NCBI GenBank assembly: GCA_905250025.1
Contig: CAJNOJ010000278.1
Coordinates: 59,491 to 123,490, forward strand
Reading direction: 5' to 3'
Source of the DNA: Adineta ricciae
Lineage: Eukaryota; Rotifera; Eurotatoria; Adinetida; Adinetidae
DNA length: 64,000 nt
Shown: positions 48,955-61,593 of the stretch, in pieces
Layout of the letters: every line of letters begins with the position of its first letter
How positions within the stretch are numbered: the first letter of the stretch is position 1
Position numbers and translations under genes: made by a program
The notes under the pieces: model-generated
Seen by the model: only the letters and a program-made list of their open reading frames with translations
The model's database searches: none
What the model was told of the DNA's origin: nothing

Positions 48955-51900
48955 TAGTAGCATATTAATGAGCATAATTGTATTGTGAACAGTAAGTATG
49001 CTCACAAGTTTATGAATTCCATTGCGAACTTTTTCATTGATCACAGCTGTTATCTGTTCAAGCAATTTAGCCGCATCACACAAACTGTATGTAATAATTT
49101 GCGTATCATAGTTTGAGACTTTCGAAACATATGGACCCGTACGAAATCAAAACGAAAAAGAAATCAATGAGAAAAACATGGTACATTCTATCTAAACCTC
49201 GAATTCATCTCCACTAATTTCGTCAATCGCATAATTTCTTAACTTTGAAAACTTACACTACGATGAATGGAATTTATCCAAAATAGTATTACACTTTTTA
49301 ATTTCAGAGAGGACGATTCAACACGAATGCCGAGCGACTTCCGACAGAGAGACGAGCAACCAGCTTCACCAAACCGAAATAGTAAATGAATGAAACCAGT
49401 TTCAACACGTGCAACTGAAAGCACATATGCTCGCATAATCTCTTACACAATCGTGATAACAAACTATGATACGTGCACAGTTCATTTGCTTCCATCCCAT
49501 ACCGTCAAGATCAGACCGACCATTATTATATGTTGCATGTTCACCTTCACAAGTATATTCATTCCAACTAATCATCCACCCCCATCTAACTCACGCTCCA
49601 AAACCAAATAATCACACAAAAGTGTATCTACATATCGAACCACATGAAAAATACATAAAATGTAGCGAATATCAACGATGAAATTTTCTCTTATCCTATC
49701 CATTACTATATCTTAAAATTTTCCGTCCAAAATGATTTGATGACAAAGAGCAATTAATTCTCAATCGCATTCGGCATTTTCACCTATACACAGATACCCG
49801 CACATACAATGCAAATGTGTATGGCTGCAGAGGAAACGAAATTTTCGATTTCGGATCCGAAGTTCGTGATCATCCGAGATATCGATTCGGGTCTTTTCCC
49901 GTCAGATAGAGCTTCTGATTCCGAGTCAGAATCTGTATTTCGACGGTTGAAATGCACATTGCGAGAGGGAGAAACGCTCTCCCTCATGTTCGTAGATATG
50001 GGCAGTTGAATATGTATCGACTGTTGTTGAGAATCTTAACTGGGAAGTCGATTTTATGATCGATTGTAGGTATCGTTTCGCAATTTTTTTTTGAAATAGA
50101 AATTGTGTTTCGCACTGACAAAGGAGATGTGATGCTCAGAAATGATGTTGTCAGACACAGAAAGGCTCACGGGTATGCGTACAGGGGAGGTGAGAATTTG
50201 ATGATAAAGTCGAATTTTGTTTTTCTGTACTCAAAAAGTGAGTACACTATAGAATCGGTCAGTATGTCCGACCGGCCGGCCAGTCGTTAATCCGATAACT
50301 TCTGAAAAAATAATCCAATTGTCATGTAATTTGGTACATAGCATTATCTTATCAATGCCTCAGTCGAGTTCGAAGATGAGCCCAGTCGGCTGTACCCTTG
50401 CTGATTTTTTATAAAGTTTTCTCTAATTCCTATATGAAAAGTTAAATATTTGCGTGTTTATCCGCTTGTTTTCGTTTTGCATTTACTTTCTGTATCAGCT
50501 ATGGTCACGAAACCTTCTGTACTGTTTCTTTGGATCCAGAAAAATGCTAATTGGCCAGTGAAGGGGTAGGCCTGGGCATGAGATGCCTAATTATAACTAT
50601 AATATAAATTCGCAGTTGAATGAAAAACTTTACTTATAAAGTAAACCGTATTCATATTCCATTATTTACACGTTTCTAATTTATAAATGCATACACGGCT
50701 TGTCTGACTTTCACTACTGTGGCCAGAATACGGAGAATAGACAGCTGGCAGAGAATCCTCGTAACTGGAAACATTGTAACATGCTGTTTCTCGTTTTCGC
50801 ACGCCGATTACTGCTCGAGATTGTAACATCTGTAATCCCCAACAAAAAATCCATGCACATTCAGCATGACGTAGATTGAGACTCTATCAGGTGCAAAACA
50901 GTCCATCAGGTCAAAGAAAATGCTTCAAAATCAGAGTTACGTTCTCTTCTCATTCGGAATCCGGCCTACCTGAATTCATTTCGTTCCTTTTACCGCTCTT
51001 GCTTATCGGTGACCATGACACGCTGTGAGTGTGGCTAGATCGAGCGGACGAGATGTTTCCTTTTATTTTCCGACTTCCTTCCTCGTCTCCCACGATTACT
51101 GCCAGCTGATGCCTAGATCCCCTCGATGAGGCCTTTTCTTTTTTCGACGCCGTTCTGTTTCATTGAACTTGTGAAAGTTATGGTGATTTTATCAAACACC
51201 ACTGAAGATATTCTACCTTATATTTTTTGGGAGACTAACAATATTCTTTTTATGTTGCAGTCATTTTGCATCTGGTGAAATGATTTCCATGCTATTGCAA
51301 CAAGGGCATTTTATTGGGTTGGATAAAGTGTTAAAGAACTGTATGAAAATAACTTAAAAACAAGACTTGGATCACGTTCTCATGTAAAAAACTCACAGCA
51401 AAAGAGACAGAGAAATACAGTTGTGAACATCATGCACGCGTAAGAGAATCTTCGACCTTCTATAACCTTGCTGACGTCAGTTTTTTATATATAAATTGAT
51501 TTGTTCAGATGCATTGTCGGATACTGCATTTAAGAAAAATTTCTCTCAGTTTCCATAACAAAGAGAAGACTCCATGAAGTACTATTGAGAGAAACTGAGC
51601 ATCGTTTCTGCATTAAACCCCAGCAAAATCTTCATAGGCTTTTTATTTCGTTCAATTTTCCAACAGCAGTGACATTATATGGCTTTTGAATCATGATATC
51701 CTTGCCGTCCTTTTTAAACTCTAACGAATTATGTGAAACATCTTGCGACCACACTGCATCTCAAATGATACAAGAGTATATTCCGTCATCCAAAAATATA
51801 CCCTAGGAAAAGCTCAGAATTGAAGTGTTTGGCGGAAAAATTATATCTTTCGACAGGCGTGCTCGAACATGGATAATCATTTTTTCGATGACAGATCTAT

Positions 51901-52299
51901 CAATGTCTAGAAAATGATACACCTCCACTAATACTTTCTCAATCTATTTCATCAGCAAACCATAAAATAATCAAGAGACTTGGACGCGTTCTGATCATCC
52001 TTTAACATTCATCACCTACGACCACATCCGGGAATCTTAAACAACACCTGCATCCAATTAAAACCTCACCATCCCTCAAACAACCTACTCCTAGGTCTTT
52101 GAGAAACAGTAACAGAAGGTGCTGGCCCATTTATAAATTTATAATTTATAAAAAAAACTTTTTCTTTTTCCTTGTACAAAGTTTAGAATTGATTTGTAAA
52201 CATAGACAGTTAGGTTTTTTCCATTTATATTATAAATCGAATTAGACAGCTACTCTCTCATGGAAATTCTACATGTACATTATCGATCAAAGGTACAAT
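48955..52299. other. Long stretch without recognisable genes
   Basis: 3.3 kb of mixed composition. A GC-richer patch at about 49800-50010 and a CCGGCCGG patch near 50270 stand out, but no frame has a recognisable domain. It may be old transposon debris. Confidence 0.45.
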
Positions 52300-53983
52300 C
52301 AGTGGAAGAATTAATAAAAAAAGCAAAAAAAAAACAAAGAGATTCGTCGTTGATACCGAATCTCAATATAAACGATTTCGAAAAGGTGAACCACGAACAA
52401 ACATCAGTGTGAAGCTAGCACGAAGGAGCTAGCACAAAGAAACTGTGTGTAAGCTAAAAACTTTTTTCCAGAGTTTGTCCGGTCCACAAAACCTAGTCCA
52501 TTCGATTCAGAATTTAATTCTGCATCGAATGGTAGTAGTTTTATTCACCGGACAAACTTCGGAAAAAAATTATCGGAAACATAAATAGACATATATGAGG
52601 CAAACAAAGATGTGGTTAAACTTTTTTCCGAAGTTTGTCCGGTGAATAAAACTACTACCATTCGATGCAGAATTAAATTCTGAATCGAATGGACTAGGTT
52701 TTATGGGCCGGACAAACTCTGGAAAAAAGTTTTTAGTTTACACACAGTTTCTTCGTGCTAGCTCCTTCGTGCTAGCTTCACACTGATCGAACAAACGTAG
52801 CAGTAGTACAGATTCAAATGATCCAATCAACAATTAATTCAGTGGTCGTACTTATTGAAACATGTTATTTACCTGATCCACGAATTATGCAACACCATCT
52901 TCAACAACAACAACAACAACAACGAAATAATAACATGGGGACCAGTCGAGCAAGAATTTGCCACTTTTAAATATTTTAATCTTTTCCATTCAGGTAACGT
53001 TCGTGAATGTGACTTACAATTTTACTTTAGTAATCCAAGTCAACTTTACGACAAGCATCCAGCAATGGAAAGACGGGTGGGTGACCAGTGAATCGATGAA
53101 AATCGATACATCCGGTGATGAACTTATTGTTGACGTCGACGATGATGCTCAACAAAAACCAAAACTGAATCCACCTTTAGGTTTACACACAGCGGTAGCA
53201 GAAACTTTCAACAAATTCTTGGACAAGTCTTACACGAAAAACGATTGGAATTGTGGACTTGATCGGGATCTTGGTACATGGCGAAGAAAGCGGTTCAGCA
53301 CATATGAATACAACGAATGCGAAGAAAAACAACAACGGGAAGATATGAAACGATATGCAATTTATGATTGTGTAGTTGTAGCTGAAGTTTACTTCGAAAA
53401 ATATCCGGAAACAGCAAACGATTACGCAGCAACACTTCAAACTCCGACAACACCAGAAATTCCAATCACAACCACAACAAATTCATTAACTCGACAGCCT
53501 GATGAAGTTCTGATATCAAATGAACCAGAAACAAGTGTCGAAATCGATAGTGGAACATCGACAAAACGAGAAATAATGTTAAATCGGCCCGAATTATTGA
53601 ACAAGATGAATGAAAATGAACTTTTGGATTTCTTACGGCCGACATTAAATCACCAATCACAAAAGCCTCAACGAACACCGGAAGAAGAACTCCAAAAGAA
53701 GAAAGAAAGACAAAAAAAATAAGAATGGAAAATTCAAAGAGAAGAAAAGAAATCGTCTCGATTTCATAAATCGTTCAACAAGGTCCATTTATCACAAATA
53801 CACATATAAAAAAATTAGGGCACAAATGATGGACAATGGAATTTGTCATTCACGTCAAATTAAAATCAGTGAAGAAAAAAAAGATGTGACAATCAACTTC
53901 AAATCACCAGCATTACTTGAAGAAGCGAGAATGAAAATGCGTGTGAATTATTTCTCGGAAAAACAATATCATAAAAGATGGTG
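52300..53983 (+). pseudogene. DEDD 3'-5' exonuclease-like gene, interrupted by a MITE
   Basis: Reads as an RNase D-like DEDD exonuclease. Before the insertion: RFVVDTESQYKRF (motif I Asp and Glu), ending RTN. After the insertion and one target duplication: VAVVQIQMI and VVVLIETCYLPDPRIM in the same frame, then a (CAA)n tract, ITWGPVEQEFATF in a shifted frame, a candidate 37-bp intron (52994-53030), VIQVNFTTSIQQWKDG, LDKSYTKNDWN, and motif III YAIYDCVVVAEVY. A frame change after 53722 leads to a conserved-looking tail ending QYHKRW. DEDD exonucleases occur in giant telomeric bdelloid retroelements, so this may be transposon-derived. It is broken by the MITE, a frameshift in the CAA repeat, and others. 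Confidence 0.6.
52403..52787. mobile_element. 385-bp foldback MITE with 9-bp target duplication
   Basis: Nearly perfect inverted repeat: arms of about 165 bp and a spacer of about 50 bp. Both ends read ATCAGTGTGAAGCTAGCACG, with a second AGCTAGCACGAA copy just inside. It is flanked by the exact 9-bp duplication cgaacaaac (52394-52402 and 52788-52796). No coding capacity. Nine-bp duplications are typical of Mutator-like transposons, so it may depend on such an enzyme. Its termini match the element at 58919-60093. Confidence 0.85.
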
Positions 53984-54880
53984 AAAAGTAAAAAAAATTC
54001 TTTTCTTTTCACCATCGCGACGGGAGCAAACAATGGACCAATACAACGAAGACAACAGCCCATCGAACTCCATTTACCACCTCACCGACACTATCAGCTC
54101 CACCAGATCGACATTCACATTCGATAATTAAACGACAAATCGAAGCGATGAACACGAACATAAAACTGTTCAACACACGAAATTTTCTTTTTTTCTTTAT
54201 GTCACATCGTTCGTTTTTTACTCTCTCCTTTTTTTGTAACTTTCAGATTCGTGTCTTTCGGTTTGTGTGCGGACACACGTTATTTTAGGAGAGGGACGCA
54301 TGTTAGCGTCCAGTTGCCTTATTCTCGTCTCTCTCTCTCTCTCTCTCTCTCGTGTTTTCTCTCTATATAGCCAGGTGCATGTGTGTTTCATAGAGAGAAA
54401 TAAAGTCACTCTCACGAGGAGAGTTGCACTAACAGTGCTATATAGTCTGACCTGCTTTTCGATCGAAATGAATATCTCGACAAGATTTAGTGAAGAAGGA
54501 AATAGTAGAAGAATCATTGAGACAGAAGTTTAAAACGAAAAACTGACCTTAGTCAACAGTTTTAATTGAAATAAATGCGAATACGTCGGGTTGTATCCGA
54601 AAATAAAGTATACTGCAAAACGTTTATGAGAATGGGCACAGGAAATTTATCAACGAAAAGTGAAAACTTTTACAACAACTCGGGAATAGTTGCGCCGATG
54701 GGGTACGATCGGGCAGACACACAGACTGATTATAGCAGTACATCCGCTTTTTGAGTACATTGAAAAAATTTTTTCGTTTTATTACTCAATACGTAAGGAA
54801 ACAGACAAGCTATACTTGTAAGACTTCTTTTTCTAAGAAAGACTGTAATATATAATTAAATAATCGAACATATTCTTTCA
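53984..54880. other. No gene recognised
   Basis: Includes the CT microsatellite listed separately. Antisense open frames over the microsatellite are composition artefacts. Confidence 0.55.
54329..54351. repeat. (CT)n microsatellite
   Basis: About eleven uninterrupted CT units. Confidence 0.9.
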
Positions 54881-56130
54881 TTATGGCGATAAATCTGGTT
54901 CAATAGTCATTTGAATTCTTCCACAATACATTCGAAAACTAATATTAATAATTAAAGGAATTAAAAATGTTAATAATATTGTTAAACATCCATATAGACT
55001 AATAATCGTTGTTAATATGTGTAATACATTAAACTTTTGGATAGATGAATGAGTACACTCAGTTGAATGACATTTCTCAGTATAATTAAAATAAGAATAA
55101 TTGAAACTCCATTCATTAACAAATAATCGATCAAGAATATGTTGAACTGTTTCATTTATTGAATATTTTGCTTCTAATCGTAAAACGTCCACTGAAAAAC
55201 CTGGTGAATCTTGTTGAACACTTGATGAAATTAAATCTAAACATGGTTTTTTATATAGACATTCCAATGAAGAATATAGCATAGCTTCAATTGGATAACA
55301 GCCAAAAAATAATCCATCAATAGATATATTATTAAACATAGCTGATTCTACGCAGTGTAACGAAGTTGCACATGTACATTGCCCTTTTTGATATGTTTCT
55401 GATACTGGATAAGCAATTGATTGATGATATATTTTGAATAAGTCATATTTCCAACTTTTATTATCAGCTGATAAAAAAGTATTTCCATGAACAAATTCAC
55501 GAGTTACTTGAAATATTTCTCCGAATTTTTCTCGTGTTGATTTTTTAAATGAATTAATAAGTTCATTGATTCTTGTTTTAAAAATATTTCTGTCAATTAA
55601 ATAATTATTTATTAATGTTGTCGAATAAAATTGTCTTAAACTTGAATTTATTGTTTCTTCCATTAATTGACATAAGGATTTAAGTACTTGAAATTGACCT
55701 GAGATTATTTTATAAAAAATTGAATGATATTTTTGAGCTCTTACAAATAAGTAATCAATCCATTTCTGACTAACAAAATTTGACGAGCAAATTTCATGAT
55801 AAATTGGTTGAAGTTTAATAAATTCGAAATATTTTATTGAAATTTCATTACATGAACAAATTAAAGTCGTGGGATATTTTATATTGAGTTGTTCATATTG
55901 TTTAAAATCTCTTAAAGAAAATTGATGAGTTAATAATTGACTTTTCAATGAGATGTATAAAACACAAATAATCAAACTAATAAGAAAGGTAATTAAATAT
56001 AAACGTGTACTTAAAATTTGTTTTCGTATTAAATAATCATCAGTCGATTGAGTTCGAAAGAAATTCAATTGAATTAATTTTCTTTGACATAATTGAAAAA
56101 GAATACGTAACCGATTGAATATTGTTAAAA
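54881..56130 (-). CDS. Two-TM Cys-rich bdelloid family protein (member 1), 5' exon unresolved
   Basis: Main exon of an uncharacterised family that I recognise from bdelloid genomes only as a recurring type. An N-terminal basic segment (STDDYLIRKQI) precedes one membrane helix (LITFLISLIICVLYISL). A large extracellular region with conserved Cys follows (TLICSCNEISIKY, HEICSS, CTCATSLHC, FFGCYPIEAML, ECLYKKPC, KCHSTECTHS). A second helix sits near the end (TTIISLYGCLTILLTFL), with a short basic tail. The two-TM, Cys-rich ectodomain layout recalls DEG/ENaC-type topology, but I see no channel motifs. No ATG lies in frame after the last upstream stop; a splice acceptor at 56131-56132 suggests a short upstream exon I cannot place. 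Paralogue at 62639-63903. Confidence 0.72.
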
Positions 56131-56353
56131 CTGAAACAATTAAATAACATTGAAAAATTCAATTAACCCTTTTCAGCTAACTATTAGAAGACCTGTAGCA
56201 AAAACCTTTTCGTGTAATTCTGGTACTTCTTGACAACGGACGTATAAAGACTTTATTTTTCGACGTCAACAAAAGTAGTTTGACATCCGATGTCTCGCTA
56301 GATCCAAATACAAAAAATCAGGTCACCAGGCGACGAAAACTTTGACAAATTCG
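56131..56353. other. Upstream region of member 1
   Basis: Should contain the missing first exon of the gene at 54881-56130. Nothing specific was identified. Confidence 0.4.
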
Positions 56354-56810
56354 CCTGCTTTTGTCTTATTGAAAATCAATCTGATGTAACTTTTTACATC
56401 CACATTCATAGAAGTAACCAAAGATTTTGTATTCATCCATGTTGTCCAGCGTAACGCTTAGATTTTTATGGAATGTTCCTAAGTTTTTTGATATACTGCG
56501 ACATCAGCTGAGTTTCATTGGAAAATCTCGAGGAATCTACGGTCACTTGAAATATTTTCAGTGCATATAAAGTGTTCAGGTACAGACTCATACAAAATGT
56601 CTACAAAACATCCAATATGGCCTTTAATTTCCTCGAGATTTTCCAATGAAACACAGCTGATGTCGCAGTATATCAAAAAACTTAGGAACATTCCATAAAA
56701 ATCTAAGCGTTACGCTGGACAACATGGATGAATACAAAATCTTTGGTTACTTCTATGAATGTGGATGTAAAAAGTTACATCAGATTGATTTTCAATAAGA
56801 CAAAAGCAGG
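56354..56810. repeat. Large palindrome, 182-bp arms, at a contig end
   Basis: Left arm 56354-56535 and right arm 56629-56810 are reverse complements with only about one mismatch, around a 93-bp spacer. The right arm stops exactly at the N, so the real arms may be longer. It could be a foldback element or a read-through artefact of a hairpin at a contig end. Confidence 0.85.
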
Positions 56811-56811
56811 N
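56811..56811. other. Single-N assembly join 5
   Basis: Sequence after it re-enters the locus at the equivalent of 42266, about 14.5 kb back. Confidence 0.9.
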
Positions 56812-58619
56812 ATGATTCGTGTGTATTAATGAATTAATAGGATCGCGTGATAAACAACAAATTTTATGTTTTGTATAGAAAGATCGATGAATTCATGCAT
56901 ATTGTGTCAAATGTAATTATAGAACAACAAAAGTGAAAGGTACCAATTGTTGTATGATGATGGTGAAATCACAAGATGTCAGGTGAGCTTGTGGATGTCA
57001 TTATTAAGTTTAATTATATTCATATTTGCCATCGTTTCTATGTTTCTATGCATGTGTTACGGTTGAACAGTGTTCGTTCTGCATCGTAACTGCATTATAT
57101 TCTAATTGTAATGAAATCTATCGATCTTGCCTTCCAGATGAGCACGAAGAAAGTTCATTGCCCTTTTGAATATACGATTATGCTTCTATTTGATCGCTAG
57201 TTTTTTTTATCGTGAAGCAGAATTATGAATAAGTGGATGAAAAAGCAAATCAGAAAACGTAAAATATTGAAAAAGAAATACCAATTCCGTTTTCTCTTGC
57301 TAATTTGCTTTCAGTTATTAACTCAGATAAGGCGTTAGGATAATCTAATGTATCAAACAATCACATGTATGTAATAGTATGTGTGTCGTACTTGGATTCA
57401 GGAATGACAGTTTTTCCTTTAGTCGCAACGCCCTCACCCACCCTCAAGATCATTTTCATTGTGATTAACAAAATTTAATTTGAAATCATTGAGAATCGAA
57501 TCACTTTGTTTGTTAAGGCCTTTAAAAGCTTGAAGGTCCTTCGCATCAATATACTGAAATATTTCAATGAATAATTCGTTGAAAATGATTTCTAATTGAA
57601 CTTGATTTGATGATCATCTATCATTTATGATACTCATTGCTGATTGCGACAATAGTTTTACCATAGTAAAAGAAATCTCTTTTTTTATGATTTCACGATA
57701 TTATTCGCAAACGTAGGAGTTAACATATAAAGAAAAACGTTTTTGCGTTACGATGACTCATCATTTGTGCATCATATTTTGTCTGCGTTGGAGAAAAGTA
57801 ATTGAGTTACACCGAAAGTTTGTTTTATATCACAATGAAAACGATGTAAAATGTTGATTTAGTAAAAATAATTCACTTTAAATATTTGAATATCACAAAG
57901 TTGCAACTGGATTGGCTAATGTAGCACTATATTACAACGATTATTATAAGAAGAATTTATTTAAAAGCAACATCATTTCTTCGTGGTCTATTTAGATTTA
58001 AACATTTGAACTAGTATACTTTTTTTCTTAATAGAAATTTCTAGATAAAATCCTATCGAAGTTTTCGAACTGTGTTGAACATGTTTAATTTATTCGATTA
58101 AAATTCTCGATCGAAAAATGGCATTTCGAAAGCAAATTCAATTTCCAATGAATAAAATTGTTACCTGTTAATTCTTTTTGAATGCTCCCGAAAGTTCACG
58201 TTCAACTTAAATAAGAGCTATTTTCATTTCAGTTACTTCTCCCCCTCTCTCCCTACAACTGCTGAAAACTTTAACGGGCACACAGACAATTTGTCGCACA
58301 ATGCATACTGTAATTGATTTACGCTGAAAAACTATCTGTTATTGGTTGATGTAGCTGCATATAATTTAACCTTTTGGCTTCCGGTGGCATATATATATAC
58401 GTCCAAATGTGGTTCTCAAACAGTGGTGCTTTTTGTAGATTCTTCAGCTGCCTATAAAATCTGTTTGCCTTTTATCAGATGATGCTAGACAAATATCATC
58501 CTTATTTCTCGCCTTTGGACTCGTTACTATTATATATCTATGTTGTATACATTTTTTTTGTCCTGTGTACCGATATTGTTTTTCGGCTCGAAGTAATTAG
58601 AGGTGTTTTGACAAAATAT
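56812..58619. other. Intergenic region, copy A of 42266-43680
   Basis: No gene supported. It carries about 250 bp (57446-57696) and about 170 bp (58361-58530) absent from copy B. Confidence 0.5.
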
Positions 58620-58790
58620 AAATCACACAAACATCTCTATCAAAACGACTTCAAAGAAAATGCGCCAATTTATACGAACCATAGTTTTCAACGTGATACA
58701 TGATATTTCTGCTCTGATTGTGATGTTCCAGTATGCAATGCCAATTACTTTGAAGACAATCATACAAAGATGCATTACTATAATAGACTT
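58620..58790 (+). pseudogene. Possible piggyBac Cys-rich relic, copy A
   Basis: After a stop the frame reads YFCSDCDVPVCNANYF, then EDNHTKMHYYNRLL. Same tentative reading as 43690-43850. Present in both copies, hence an old insertion. Confidence 0.33.
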
Positions 58791-58918
58791 TTGACATAAA
58801 TATAGTATCCCTCCCTAAAAAAGCAAAGATTACATCACAAGATTTCTTAGAAAGAATTTCGAGTTTTGCAAAGAACGCCGAGAATCAAACTGTTAATCTT
58901 GATAGCATCCATATCAGT

Positions 58919-60093
58919 ATCGCTGTGAAGCTAGCACGAACACGACCAGCTAGCACGAACAACCAACGAAATTCATTGGTTCACCATTCGACCACTCAGA
59001 AACTAAAAAAACAAACAACACCAATATAGAGGACCAGCCCATGGACATGGCTGCGCATAGAAACCGATAATACCGAAAAGCTACGTCCGAAATCCTTTCG
59101 CATCTCCACCCCCTATACACCATTCAAATCTCAACGAAACACCAACACCATCGTTTGCGCGCTTCGCCGACCACAACCACACCACTAATTACTCAAAAGG
59201 TCCCCATCCTACGCTCTGCAGTACCGCAACTACTAAGACATCCCCCAATCACAAACCTTACNGCATTCAATTCTGCACTAGAAGACACTCTCATAGGTCA
59301 CCGGACTCGTTTTCAAGTGGTGAGAATCGGCGGCGGAAAGATCAATGGCGGCCGTGTGTGGACCAATGATTCGAGGTCTCATATATCCGCTCATGAGTTA
59401 CTCCGGCGGATTACGCAATGTGAAACAGATTCAGCATTCAATTCTGCACTAGAAGACACTTTTGTTAATGACCGAAGGTATCTCTGAGTGGCGTAAACTA
59501 ACGGTGCGAAGAAGTAGGACTTAGCGGACTATGTGCATAGAGGGATGTTTCTTGTTATGGTTTGTTAGTAGTTCAGCGGGATTGTGGATTGTTGAGTAAA
59601 TTGAGCGTGTAATTGTGGATTAAAGGATAGAGAGGTATATTATGGAAGGAATTCCGGTGCTGTAGTAGAAAGTGGTATGGATAAAATGTGGTTCGTGCAA
59701 TTGGTCATTTATGATTGGTGAGAAGGATGTTGCCGTTGCGGGAAGGATAGCTGGCAGTTGGTTTAGCTGGACTCGGTGCAGGGTGTAATTCGGGGCCTCA
59801 AGGGTTTTCTGGTTTTGGGAACAAGACATTCTAAATTATGATTCGTGTGTGAAGTGTGAAATGGTTATGTCCTTGTGTGCTAGGGTACAGTGTAAAACAG
59901 CGCATATAGGTGGCTATGTGTTTGTCTGGGTTTCAGACGCGGTTTGGCACTCCGGGAATTGTTTTATTTGGTGCGTTGCTAAGGCTTCGCTCTGTGGTAT
60001 TTTATGGATCTGGATGGTAAAATATGGAACGGTTTTCGATTGGTTAAAATCATGCTCGTTTTTGATTGGTGTTCGTGCTAGCTTCACATCAAT
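58919..60093. mobile_element. 1.2-kb insertion with 9-bp target duplication, copy A only
   Basis: Flanked by exact duplications of catatcagt (58910-58918 and 60094-60102); copy B has a single catatcagt at the matching site near 43980. The ends read ATCGCTGTGAAGCTAGCACG and, inverted, ATTGATGTGAAGCTAGCACG, each followed by related bases. The left end repeats AGCTAGCACGAAC, as in the 385-bp MITE. The interior is GC-richer, holds a 27-bp direct repeat (starting GCATTCAATTCTGC, near 59263 and 59435) and no transposase. The assembly join at 59262 lies at the first repeat copy, so the internal length is uncertain. Confidence 0.85.
59262..59262. other. Single-N assembly join 6, inside the mobile element
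   Basis: The join falls immediately before the first copy of the internal direct repeat, which probably caused it. Confidence 0.85.
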
Positions 60094-60359
60094 CATATCA
60101 GTTTATGTCATTCATATCACCCATATTGTGTCATCACTGTTTTTGTTTCCTTGAAGCAGGTAATCCATTTAGAGAGAAAGCATTTCAATTGTAATCTATA
60201 ACTGAGTCTAAATAAGATGAATGTGACAATGAAAATATCATAATCTTACTGATTTCATATGCTGATCTCTCAGGAAGCCATGCAGCACTATAATTACTTA
60301 TATTGAAAGCAGTTATGTAACCTAAACAAACTGTTTTTACGTTATAGACAGACACACCG

Positions 60360-60859
60360 ATCCCATATTGAGAGTGCGGATATGTAAAGGTGATTTATTT
60401 ATACATCGAGCTTACCCACATCCTCAAGATTTTCGAAATAATGTAAATGCGAAACAATTCCCGATCAAAAATCTCCGTTGCAATGATAGAAACAGATTTA
60501 TCGTGTTTCACATTTTGAATCCCTCAACAGATTACACTGAAAGCTTTTTTTATAATGACGAGCATAAAGTGATCAAACTATTACTTCGTAGTAGTTCAGG
60601 TACTTTACAAATTGTTACAGGTAATGGAAACTATGGATTAGGTGTAAATTTATATTTACTTCAGAGTTTAAATGAAATTTCCGTCGTTATGAAGTTTAAT
60701 TTAAATGTAGCGATTGGATGCACAGGAACGAGTGGTTTAGCACTTAATCAACTAAAAAGTTCACATAGTTTTAGATTCGACAGTTACGGAAATATTTTTG
60801 TTACTGTAAGTAACAATTCTCAAGTACAAAAATTTCTCATAGCCATAAAACTCTTGTAG
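60360..60859 (+). pseudogene. Decayed NHL-repeat gene 2, copy A
   Basis: One 163-codon open stretch contains GTLQIVTGNGNYGLGVN, AIGCTGTSGLALNQLK and SFRFDSYGNIFVTVSNNSQV, degenerate NHL repeats ending at a stop after FLIAIKLL. It has about 70 bp deleted relative to 44040-44640, which fuses two repeats. It is too short for a beta-propeller. Confidence 0.5.
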
Positions 60860-61593
60860 CAAGTCATTATCAGAGTTATTATAAAGTCTACAGACGCTAT
60901 AACTTTCTAAAGTCAAGCCAACATTAGCACGCATTCTTATGATACTTTCTTGGTACTGACAATACGGTTTTTGTTGTGTTTAATTTTGGACAGAAGAAAT
61001 ATGACTCTAATTAGAAATATATCTTCTAATTTCACTTTTTCATACAATATGTTTGTTACAATTAATAATAATATTTATATTAGTGGTAATCCGTACGTGT
61101 CTTACTGAGCAAACTACGTTTCTATTGAGATAGCCATTTCTATTTTAGGAAATTTAATAAATAAGAAGTATATTGATAATTTCTTATATTCATTTGTGTA
61201 AGAGTGATAAGGTGATGAGGAAATTTCCGAGAAGGTATTTCTGGATGCATGTTTCTATCTTCTTCGTGAAAATATGCATAAAGATTATTTTATTGTATTA
61301 GTAATTTAGTCGAGGGTAGAACGAGTCAACCTCGGCGAACACTACCTCTTATTTATTTGAGTTTTATAAGAAGCTTCGCACATTCTTTTTATTGATCCGT
61401 TGATAGATAAAATATGATAATATGTGCATACATGTAAATGATCTATTTCATCCTACGCACCCTCACCCAAAGTAACTTAATACCCTTTTCTCCACGTCAC
61501 TACCTTTGAGAATATTAATCCTTCGAGTTGAGAAAAAAACTATTATAATAATGAAAGTAGCATAAAAAGAAAAATTGAGTGAATCATTTGGTA
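60860..61593. other. Intergenic region, copy A
   Basis: Counterpart of 44641-45326; no gene. Confidence 0.6.

Noticed and set aside
49784-50009. Complementary open frames rich in Ser, Asp and Glu
   Set aside because: Mirror frames on both strands in a GC-richer patch, with no domain, start context or second copy.
54218-54533. Frames over the CT repeat on both strands
   Set aside because: Open only because of the microsatellite; no homology or domain.
59155-59829. Frames inside the 1.2-kb insertion
   Set aside because: One crosses an N and a direct repeat; none resembles a transposase.
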